A DNA stretch of 64,000 bases from Paludibacteraceae bacterium (lineage in GTDB: Bacteria > Bacteroidota > Bacteroidia > Bacteroidales > Paludibacteraceae). Location: contig JAFSXJ010000074.1 of assembly GCA_017444065.1 (NCBI GenBank), forward strand, positions 1 through 64,000, read 5' to 3'. Under the pieces are notes generated by a model. That model saw only the letters and a list, made by a program, of their open reading frames with translations. It did no database searches and had not been told where the DNA came from. The translations under genes were made by a program, and so were the position numbers. This document shows, in pieces, positions 53,201 to 60,239 of the stretch. Every line of letters starts with the position of its first letter. The first letter of the stretch is position 1.

Positions 53201-56200
53201 GGATATACTTTCGGCGGATGGTACAGCGATGCTTCTTGCACTACGGCTTACACAGCAGGCACTTATGTAGCGTTCAGCGGTGCAAATAACTCCGTCATGA
53301 CACTGAGCAGTATTACTGCAGACAAGACCGTCTATGCGAAGTTCACCCCGAAGACCTATACGGTGACGCTGAGTCAAACGGGTGCCGCGTCGTCAGGAAC
53401 GGCAAGCGTAACAGCGACCTACAATGCTGCGTTGCCCGCCATCGGCACATTACCTACGGCAGCCAACGGTTATGCGTTCATGGGATACTATTCCGCAGCC
53501 AATGGTACCGGCACACAGTTCACCAACGCAAGCGGCACATGGGTAACCAGCGTGACCGACACCATTTCGGACAGCAAATGGGTACTTGACGCAGGTGCAA
53601 CCCTCTACGCTTATTTCAAGAAAGCGGAGATTACAGAGTTGGCGCTGGCAGCAAGCATCGTAGGTACGGCGGCAACGGACTCCATTACCGTGACGCCGAC
53701 CATCAGTCCGACACCGACCGGCACGACCAAAGTCTGCTGGGAGATACAGTACAGCAACGGTACTGCCCTGCCCTCGCAACCCGCAGGACGTACCATGAGC
53801 GGCAATGCCTACCGCTTCAAGGCACCGAGCATCAGTGCAACCTATAAGATCCAGTGTAAACTCTATACCGGTTCGGAATGCGGCAGCGGCACACTGCTCA
53901 GTACGCTCACCACGACCTTCCAGGTGGCAGGCACGCACACCGTGACCATTCGTTACCAGGACGGCGACGGCAGGACAATCAAGGCTTCGACAGAAATAGA
54001 AGGGCGTCCGCTCGAGTGGACAACAGCCGGAGACATCACTCCGCCAACGATTACGGGTTATACCTTTGCCCGTTGGGATGCCGGTGACGGCGTAAGTATC
54101 AAGAACGGTGATTCCGATCCTGTTACCACAACCACCACTTCGTCCATCCAAATCAAAGCCACCTACGACGGCACGCTGACAGCGGTTTATACGAAGAAAC
54201 GTCTCATCTTCTTCAATAACACATTAGGATGGAGCGGCGTAACGGTTTACTTCTATAGCGGTGCATACTGGGATGCCTCTAATGGTTCCGGTAGTAACAC
54301 CGGAGGGGCATATACTGATATTTGTGGAGAAATGACGCAGATAGAAGGAACGGACATCTGGTACTATGATGCCGAAGCTGCCGGAGTGAATTCATCATAT
54401 ACTTATGTAGCATTTACCGAAGAGAAGCAAAATCACTATGGCTACTTCTCCTACAAGTCCGGAACTACTACCCCGAACAATGTAATTTATCGCGGCGATT
54501 ATAAATCCACGACTCTTCCGATGTATGTTCCATTGGCAGGAGTGGAAGGTACGCTGATGAATAGCAATCAAGCCAAGTATTTCAACGAAGGTTACTGGAT
54601 GAACTATCCGGAGAATACGGGTTATACGGTGCACGTTTATAGCGGCACGACTTACGGCACTTCTGACCAGTTGCAGGAGATTCCGTTTGTATTCTCGGAA
54701 GACAACACATTGCCTATGTCAATCAATGTGGAACTGAATGCAGGCAGGACATACGGCTTTGAGATCCACCGCGCAGACGGAACCGTATTAGGCGACAACT
54801 CATACACCCTGCAGAGCGGTGCGAGCGGCGATGCCGGAGAAACGACCAAGACACTGACTACCTCTCAGCGCAGCAAGATAACAACAAACGTGGCAGGTGA
54901 CTATACCTTTACGTTGAGCTATGGCAACTCGAGCGGTTACAAGTACCTGATTGGCGTTCATTACCCCGCAGCAACAGGTGACTACCGTATTGTCTATAAC
55001 GACCGCGTAGCATGGTCCGGAGCAACACACGGTGCAGGCTACTGGCATGAGTCACGTACCATCCAAAAGAAAGACGGTGCAGAAGACATTGTTTCGTTCT
55101 TTGTCAGCAAAGCAGATGGTGCAAGCGCAAGCATGAAGTTCCAGTACGTAAGTGCTATTAACGCTTCTACAGGCGCAGTAACATGGGCTGATGTTGCAAG
55201 CGGCAGTATTGACCTGAGCAGCATAACGGAGACCGGCGTGTACGATTTCCATCTGTCACAAGCTGAAGGTGCCATCAGTGTTAGCAGCATTGAGCCGTAC
55301 ACCGGAAATTATTACATCCGTACGGACTGCGCCGGTAGCACCAAGTGGGAGAACTTCCGCTCAACAGACCACCAAATGACCTACTCTGATTATGCAGAAA
55401 GCAACTCAGGCTACAGTCACTACTTCTGCCATTGGGTAACAAACGGCACGAACGTGAAGTTCTGTATTGCGAATGACTACAGTTTGTGCATCTCCGACAC
55501 ACTATCGGCAGACTATGGGACGGCGATAGCAACTATTGACGGTTCCGGCAACCTGTCAAGTGCAAGTGCAAACATCCGCTTCATGTGGAACCAGAGCACG
55601 AACAAGATCAGCCGTGCATACATCGGCGGCTCGGGATACATAACAGACCGGTTCTTGGTTCTGGAGGGCGACTCGAAATTGTTTGACGAGAACGGTGGCG
55701 CGTTGACAAATGCAACGTCGAACCGAGACCATCGAGTTGAAAACCACGGAAGCGGCGATGCTACGTACTACCTTGACCAAGACAACCAAGTGATCCTCAA
55801 CGATGACGAGAACTTCGTTTATGAGCGCACCATCCAAGTTAAGACCAAAGCAGAAGGCAAACTGACTGCCAAATACAACAGCAAGGTACAATACTTTATC
55901 GGTGGGGCTGATGAGACCGTCGAGTTGTTAGGCGGCGATGAAAGCGAAACCAAGTATTCGATGCGCATCGTCTATGACTTCAAGACCAACCGTCTTGTAA
56001 AAGCTTACATCCCGTCCGGCTCTGACATAACCGAGGATTTGGCTATCAATGCAGATATCATGTTAGTTCGTGAGCATCAGGAAGCAGGACAGCAACTGAC
56101 ATTTGGCGGTGGTAAGCTTACCAAAGTCAAAACCGTTTACGGCGTTATGCGTTTCAACCGCTGGACGCTGAACAACAAGAGTACCGCCGACGGACACGCC

Positions 56201-57469
56201 GTATTGGGCGACCCGAAGTCAAATTACGAGCGTGGGCTGTACTGGATATCCTTCCCGTTTGATGTCAACCTGAGCGATGTCTTCGGCTTCGGCACCTATG
56301 GCACGCACTGGATTATCATGGAGTACGACGGTGCAGAACGTGCAAGCAAAGGCTACTGGCAGGACAGCCAAGGCTTCTGGAAGTACGTGACCAGCCGCAC
56401 AGACAAGACCCTGGAAGCCGGCAAGGGCTATGTGCTTGCGCTTGACCTTGACCTGATGAAGGACAATAATACCACGTTCTGGGCTAATGACATCGAACAG
56501 GTCGAACTGTTCTTCCCGTCCGCTTCAGAGGTTGCGAACATTGAGGCAACTGACACCGAGATAACTGTTCCTGCTCACGAGTGCACGATTACTCCTCGTC
56601 CGGGACAGACAGACGACCGCACGAAGAAGGACAGCCACTGGAACATCATCGGCGTGCCGAGTTATGCAAACTACGGCACCGCATTGAAGGACGGCAGCGA
56701 CAACACCGTCACTTGGAAAAATCCTGAGACACAAGACCTGCCGTACCTATACGAGTGGAACTCAGTAGATAACTCCTACACCGCTCAGACCGGCACGACC
56801 TATCCGTTCAAGACGATGCACGCCTACATGGTACAGTACAACGGCAAGCTGAAATGGTCATTGGCAAGTGCTACGCCGGCAAGTGTAGCCGCCCGCCGCA
56901 CTGACGCTCCGAAGAACGTGGAGTTCCGTCTGGAGATTCAACAGAACGACAAGATGATTGACCAGACCTTCGTCCGCTTGACCAACGACGAGGCGATAAG
57001 CGCCAACTTCGATTTCAACTACGACCTGAGCAAGCAGATGAACAGCGGCAAGGCGAACATCTACACCATGGTCGAGGGGTACATCCAGACAGCAGGAAAC
57101 ATCCTGCCGCTGAGCGAGCAGACGACCATCGTGCCTGTAGGCGTGAAAGTGGTTGAGAATGCCGACTACACCTTCAGCATACCTGACGGCACAAGCGGCG
57201 TAGGCATAACGCTGATTGACCGGGAGACCGGCACACGTACCAACCTCAGCGCACTGGATTACACCGTATCGCTGGAGGCAGGCACCTGCGACGAGCGCTT
57301 CGTTATAGAGATTTCACCAATCAGTCAGGTAATAACAGACATCGAGTCAACCAACGGCGAAGATGACGGCATTTCGCCCAATGGCGCACACAAAGTGCTG
57401 ATTGACGGCTTGCTGTACATCGTTCGCGACGGAAAGATGTACGATGCACGCGGTGCAAGAGTTGAATAA
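50261..57469 (+). CDS. HigA-like HTH antitoxin fused in frame to a 2,300-residue secreted surface protein
   Basis: One open frame of 2,402 codons. Residues 1-102 are a complete XRE antitoxin of the HigA type (EYGKRGTRSREQFEAEAEAF; HTH in LTRQQLAEQSGCTKTTISRL; closing strand FAGMGKKVAIS). Residues 94-118 read as a full signal peptide (MGKKVAISLLTTLLLLTLG, then AGQMWA-D), so the two overlap by about nine residues. An internal ATG at 50540 could start the secreted form. The mature part has InlB-type repeats (about 342-425, 738-810, 1032-1125, 1226-1310), a CBM26-like starch-binding module (about 426-520), an X25-like WALKGSWDDW module (about 527) and a C-terminal WISFPFDVNL region (from 1993). 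It ends GLLYIVRDGKMYDARGARVE, a tail style of Bacteroidales exported proteins. Whether a fused, an internal-start or both products form is unknown. Confidence 0.88.
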   Translation: MKTQTRKQIMNCSDFNQLLNAEYGKRGTRSREQFEAEAEAFVLGELVRQERETAGLTRQQLAEQSGCTKTTISRLEQGHSNVSLNSVFHIFAGMGKKVAISLLTTLLLLTLGAGQMWADNLDFSGNSYIFIKNIKPTGWEWTSPFIQGAFSEKDYLYVWGNNDATGYTGNAVLVEGSANTENAVYAVKMPSGNYWGLILARGENINISSPWNKTGDMYFTSRNNYLQSYGNYGQSWSTYVPTSTASLAASSTSITTVQTSTLTPSLSSNSTYNEIKSTSYSVTTNPGSAGSVTSAGVFSATAAGTYKVTATVTYNAKDFSSITKTATATETITVTAAAETTYSVTFNAGANGSISAKGTAISAGNNSVVAIGATARPLTATPSSGYRFTGWEKTGSVTIADASSDNTTVSATGTGTVTATWAAKTPVRLYYSNPNNWATVYAYVYDASNTSDINAEWHGVDITSNTYVYNCNTYYYYEYYKEDHPDWDVIIFNDNDVNQTADLTFSNTTNNGQYTAGTADDWTSSPTVKWALKGSWDDWDDASDLTCASATSGYAELDLDANRDYSFKFVDQFSDTWYGVTSATNITYSNKATAQTMSNTAGGSGNQTITTAGAGTYRFTWDITNKKVTVTYPTSYTVTLDVGTVKGNSRTPAIYVGTVADVNKISSGSYVANGSKVIFWIANSAETAPKAGYEWWGFYDNAAGSDPTKYTNANVSTYTVNSISSNMSVYAVFGEIDYYITPYINGQGTVTPADGQNGHIATPVSFTASAGTGYMFSSWEERGGSALTIESTTSATTDVNASAAGTLQANFVPRWSVLGTPSDPFGGWDAYSTNLFTGYTTVSTKDVGYKSVTLAANTTYEIKVYDRQTSTLYGGSANQDIYYANGGTEYSIATTGVSAKSVFIHSAAAGSYTLDWNLTDKKIAVEYPTSWYITSGQKTTGQEDEDGGSFTAVDGSSNNVKGGKFVANSASVTFTASPNTGYTFGGWYSDASCTTAYTAGTYVAFSGANNSVMTLSSITADKTVYAKFTPKTYTVTLSQTGAASSGTASVTATYNAALPAIGTLPTAANGYAFMGYYSAANGTGTQFTNASGTWVTSVTDTISDSKWVLDAGATLYAYFKKAEITELALAASIVGTAATDSITVTPTISPTPTGTTKVCWEIQYSNGTALPSQPAGRTMSGNAYRFKAPSISATYKIQCKLYTGSECGSGTLLSTLTTTFQVAGTHTVTIRYQDGDGRTIKASTEIEGRPLEWTTAGDITPPTITGYTFARWDAGDGVSIKNGDSDPVTTTTTSSIQIKATYDGTLTAVYTKKRLIFFNNTLGWSGVTVYFYSGAYWDASNGSGSNTGGAYTDICGEMTQIEGTDIWYYDAEAAGVNSSYTYVAFTEEKQNHYGYFSYKSGTTTPNNVIYRGDYKSTTLPMYVPLAGVEGTLMNSNQAKYFNEGYWMNYPENTGYTVHVYSGTTYGTSDQLQEIPFVFSEDNTLPMSINVELNAGRTYGFEIHRADGTVLGDNSYTLQSGASGDAGETTKTLTTSQRSKITTNVAGDYTFTLSYGNSSGYKYLIGVHYPAATGDYRIVYNDRVAWSGATHGAGYWHESRTIQKKDGAEDIVSFFVSKADGASASMKFQYVSAINASTGAVTWADVASGSIDLSSITETGVYDFHLSQAEGAISVSSIEPYTGNYYIRTDCAGSTKWENFRSTDHQMTYSDYAESNSGYSHYFCHWVTNGTNVKFCIANDYSLCISDTLSADYGTAIATIDGSGNLSSASANIRFMWNQSTNKISRAYIGGSGYITDRFLVLEGDSKLFDENGGALTNATSNRDHRVENHGSGDATYYLDQDNQVILNDDENFVYERTIQVKTKAEGKLTAKYNSKVQYFIGGADETVELLGGDESETKYSMRIVYDFKTNRLVKAYIPSGSDITEDLAINADIMLVREHQEAGQQLTFGGGKLTKVKTVYGVMRFNRWTLNNKSTADGHAVLGDPKSNYERGLYWISFPFDVNLSDVFGFGTYGTHWIIMEYDGAERASKGYWQDSQGFWKYVTSRTDKTLEAGKGYVLALDLDLMKDNNTTFWANDIEQVELFFPSASEVANIEATDTEITVPAHECTITPRPGQTDDRTKKDSHWNIIGVPSYANYGTALKDGSDNTVTWKNPETQDLPYLYEWNSVDNSYTAQTGTTYPFKTMHAYMVQYNGKLKWSLASATPASVAARRTDAPKNVEFRLEIQQNDKMIDQTFVRLTNDEAISANFDFNYDLSKQMNSGKANIYTMVEGYIQTAGNILPLSEQTTIVPVGVKVVENADYTFSIPDGTSGVGITLIDRETGTRTNLSALDYTVSLEAGTCDERFVIEISPISQVITDIESTNGEDDGISPNGAHKVLIDGLLYIVRDGKMYDARGARVE

Positions 57470-57536
57470 TTGACGCTCTGTGAGCTACATGACAGTTCAT
57501 CGATTATTCGGATTAACCCTACTAAACACTGAAAAA

Positions 57537-57953
57537 ATGAAGAACATGAGAAATAAGATGATTACCATGGTAGCAGGTGTGCTGTTGGCATGCCTGCTGC
57601 CCCTTGCCGCGCATGCAGAGGAATGGAACTCAACATCCACGCTGAAAGGCTCAGGCAGCGGATATCAGTCGCACGTGACATTTGTGGGAGCGGAGAAAGC
57701 GACGCTTATACCGATGACATCCACCTCATCGATGCTGCCGGCAGGTGAGACAGTCGCACCGGAAGACACCAATACCGAAAGAGCCAAAAGCGGCAAACGG
57801 CGGGACTTTATCAACCCCAGTGACCCGGGAGAGAAAAGTGATGAGTTCCCCATCGGCGAGCCGTGGATGCTACTGCTGTTCGCTGCCGCAGCTGCGGGAG
57901 TGACGGGCTGGCGCAGATGGAGGACTTTGCGGTCAACAATTAGCCAAAATTGA
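57537..57953 (+). CDS. Small exported protein with C-terminal membrane anchor and Arg-rich end
   Basis: The start is taken as ATG 57537 (MKNMRNKMITMVAGVLLAC), giving a signal peptide cleaved near AHA-E; an upstream ATG at 57480 is also in frame. The protein has 138 residues. The mature part is Ser/Thr/Pro-rich and disordered, and ends PIGEPWMLLLFAAAAAGVTG, WRRWRTLR. A short motif, one hydrophobic helix and a basic tail is the layout of sorting signals such as PEP-CTERM. It follows the giant gene closely and may be its partner. Function unknown. Confidence 0.65.
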   Translation: MKNMRNKMITMVAGVLLACLLPLAAHAEEWNSTSTLKGSGSGYQSHVTFVGAEKATLIPMTSTSSMLPAGETVAPEDTNTERAKSGKRRDFINPSDPGEKSDEFPIGEPWMLLLFAAAAAGVTGWRRWRTLRSTISQN

Positions 57954-57962
57954 CAACAGCAA

Positions 57963-58445
57963 ATGGCTATACATGATATAGTAAAGGCATTTGACGATGC
58001 GAAGATACGTGTCGCGTGGGATGATGCGGAGGAGAAATGGTACTTTTCCGTAGTAGATGTTGTAGGTGTGCTAACAGAGCAACAGACAGCACGTAATGCA
58101 AGTACATATTGGGCAGTCCTAAAAAAACGACTTACAGAAGAAGGTGCAGATGAACTGCTTACAAATTGTAAGCGGTTGAAACTAACAGCCTCTGACGGCA
58201 AGATGCGAGAAACCGATGTTGCTGATTTAGAGAGAATTCTGCGAATCATCCAGTCTATTCCGTCAAAAAGTCGAGAGCGACAGACTCAGGGCATTGGAGA
58301 AACAGTTGGCGCTGCAAAAGACGGCGCAGAGGTTGCACGTAACGCTCGAGCAGACGTTGAGCACCGGTTAGGTCACTCTGTTATATCTAATCTGCGCGCG
58401 ATTGACCATATTACGCCAAAAGATGAGTTGCCTTTCGAAAAATAA
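57963..58445 (+). CDS. BRO-N domain protein with internal deletion
   Basis: A 160-residue protein. The N-terminal part IRVAWDDAEEKWYFSVVDVV, then LTEQQTARNASTYWAVLKKRL, and LLTNCKRLKLTASDGKMRET, VADLERILRIIQSIPS is the BRO-N/antirepressor type. The normal continuation of more than 100 residues after IQSIP is missing. The sequence jumps to GAEVARNARADVEHRLGHSV, which matches the C-terminal AKEGGxVAGxARxxLExxTG motif of full-length family members (about 280 residues). It is therefore an in-frame internally deleted gene, perhaps non-functional. Confidence 0.7.
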   Translation: MAIHDIVKAFDDAKIRVAWDDAEEKWYFSVVDVVGVLTEQQTARNASTYWAVLKKRLTEEGADELLTNCKRLKLTASDGKMRETDVADLERILRIIQSIPSKSRERQTQGIGETVGAAKDGAEVARNARADVEHRLGHSVISNLRAIDHITPKDELPFEK

Positions 58446-58475
58446 GAGCGAACAAATAAATACAAACAATAATTT

Positions 58476-60224
58476 ATGAAACAAAGAACATTACACTACC
58501 TGTTCGCCATCGCTGTGGTGGGAATAGGGTTGGCGGGATGTCATTCGGATGTCAATCTGGGCGACGTGACCGTTGACAGCAAGGTGAATGCCCGGCTCAG
58601 TCTGCCTATCGGCGAGATAAGCACGAAGTTCGCCGACCTGATCGGTCTGGTGAACGACGGCGTGGGCATCAGCATCAACGAAGACGGTGTGCTGGAGTAC
58701 AACATCTGGCAGCACTACGACCGTGAGTTCCACAAGATCGTGCTGACCGACTATGTCGGCAACGTTGAGCAGGACATGCTCATCCAGTCGGTCAATCCGT
58801 CGCTGGTACTCATTCCTGCCGCTACGGAGATGGACGTACCGTTCGACCTCGTGATCAACTTCAACGGCGTGAACGACGACACATCCGACGAGCGGTTGGA
58901 CAGCATGGTAATCGATGAAGCACGCTTCACGACGAAAATCAGCACGAAGAACCTGACCGTCACTGACAACGACATTCGGAAAGTGGTGATGGAGCTCGGT
59001 CCGCAGTTCCGCCGCGCAAAAGGCAAATCGATTGAGCTTCCGGACTTCCATCTGGACCAGGACGTGCCCATCGTGCTGGACAACTTCACGCTGGTGATGA
59101 TGGCGGACGAGACGAAAGACCCGGCTAACGACAATGTGGTAAACACGGCAAGCATCCGTTTCATCCTGACGCTCAAGACCGGCGAGAACGTGGTGGTAGC
59201 CGCCAACTCGGGCTTCCACTTCACGTTCAAGGTCGAGTTCATGGAGTACAGCGCGCTGTACGGCTACTTCGAGCCGGGCACCCAGACGGCACATGCCGAT
59301 GAGGTGGGTGTACCGTTTGAGATTCCGGGCGGCGAGCCGATGGTTCTGCCAATCAAGGAGCCGCAGATCACCCTGAAGTTCACCTACGGCGTATCCATGC
59401 CGCTGAGTGTCCGCGTGAACGAGATCAGCGCCATCCATCCCGACGGCACAAAGACCTACGCCACTTGGGGCGGCAGTTCGTCATCGCTGTTGCAGTTATA
59501 CTCCGTACTGCCCATCAACTCTCCGCTGGACGCAATCATACAGGACAGCAGCATCATGATGAACAAGGAGCCGCAGAACGGCGCCATCGACCGGTTCTTC
59601 CAGAAAGAGGTGAAGAAGCTCGGCTACGACTACAAGCTGGATGTTGACCGCAGCCGCGTAGTGAACGGCGCTGTAATGAAGCAGTACCGTATGACGCAGA
59701 ACACGAAATTCGGTCTGGACTTCAACTTCAAGATGCCCTTCGTATTCAACCCCGGTCTGAACGTGGCTTATGCCGACACAATCAAGGACATCGACCTGTC
59801 GCGTGCCGACCTCGACTCGCTGGCGGCTATGACCAATGGCATAATAACGAAGATTGACAGCGCCGAACTCTCGCTGTACATCGTGATTGAGAACAATATT
59901 CCGGTGGATATGGAGATTGATGCCATATTCCTGGACGAGAGCGAAAGCCCTCTGGCACTGGACCAGCTGAAAGGCATCCAGATTGAAGGTGCAACGATGA
60001 GCGGCAGTCAGGTTACTGCCGCCAAGACCGTGAAGACCGTAGCCATCCACACGGCAGACTTCGACAAGATAGCCAAGACCAAGGCCGTCAAATTCCGCAC
60101 GCGTGTAGGCGACGACCAGAAGCCGTCAACGTTCCTGGCTGACCAGAAGCTGAAGATCAAGCTCGGCGTGACAGGTGACGTACAGGCGGTACTTAATCTG
60201 GAACTGAATCAGAACAACAAATAA
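58476..60224 (+). CDS. Large lipoprotein of unknown function
   Basis: A 582-residue lipoprotein (MKQRTLHYLFAIAVVGIGLAGC, lipobox LAGC). The mature part is beta-rich with repeated strand patterns (DMLIQSVNPSLVLIPAATEM, SIRFILTLKTGENVVVAANS, AELSLYIVIENNIPVDMEI). I do not recognise a named domain. It lies 15 nt before the OmpA-like gene and is probably in one operon with it, so it may be the periplasmic or surface partner of that outer-membrane protein. Confidence 0.75.
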   Translation: MKQRTLHYLFAIAVVGIGLAGCHSDVNLGDVTVDSKVNARLSLPIGEISTKFADLIGLVNDGVGISINEDGVLEYNIWQHYDREFHKIVLTDYVGNVEQDMLIQSVNPSLVLIPAATEMDVPFDLVINFNGVNDDTSDERLDSMVIDEARFTTKISTKNLTVTDNDIRKVVMELGPQFRRAKGKSIELPDFHLDQDVPIVLDNFTLVMMADETKDPANDNVVNTASIRFILTLKTGENVVVAANSGFHFTFKVEFMEYSALYGYFEPGTQTAHADEVGVPFEIPGGEPMVLPIKEPQITLKFTYGVSMPLSVRVNEISAIHPDGTKTYATWGGSSSSLLQLYSVLPINSPLDAIIQDSSIMMNKEPQNGAIDRFFQKEVKKLGYDYKLDVDRSRVVNGAVMKQYRMTQNTKFGLDFNFKMPFVFNPGLNVAYADTIKDIDLSRADLDSLAAMTNGIITKIDSAELSLYIVIENNIPVDMEIDAIFLDESESPLALDQLKGIQIEGATMSGSQVTAAKTVKTVAIHTADFDKIAKTKAVKFRTRVGDDQKPSTFLADQKLKIKLGVTGDVQAVLNLELNQNNK

Positions 60225-60225
60225 C

Positions 60226-60232
60226 AGGAGGA
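60226..60232 (+). promoter_or_regulatory. Strong Shine-Dalgarno site of the OmpA-like gene
   Basis: AGGAGGA ends 7 nt before ATG 60240. This is notable because most genes here lack such a site; it supports high expression of an abundant outer-membrane protein. Confidence 0.6.
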
Positions 60233-60239
60233 CAGAACG

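Noticed and set aside
58258..58375. A second, Leu/Gln-rich frame inside the BRO-N gene (RLRALEKQLALQ...) that could mean a frameshift fusion.
   Set aside because: The main frame continues with a good BRO C-terminal motif (VARNARADVEHRLGHSV), so the main frame is preferred.
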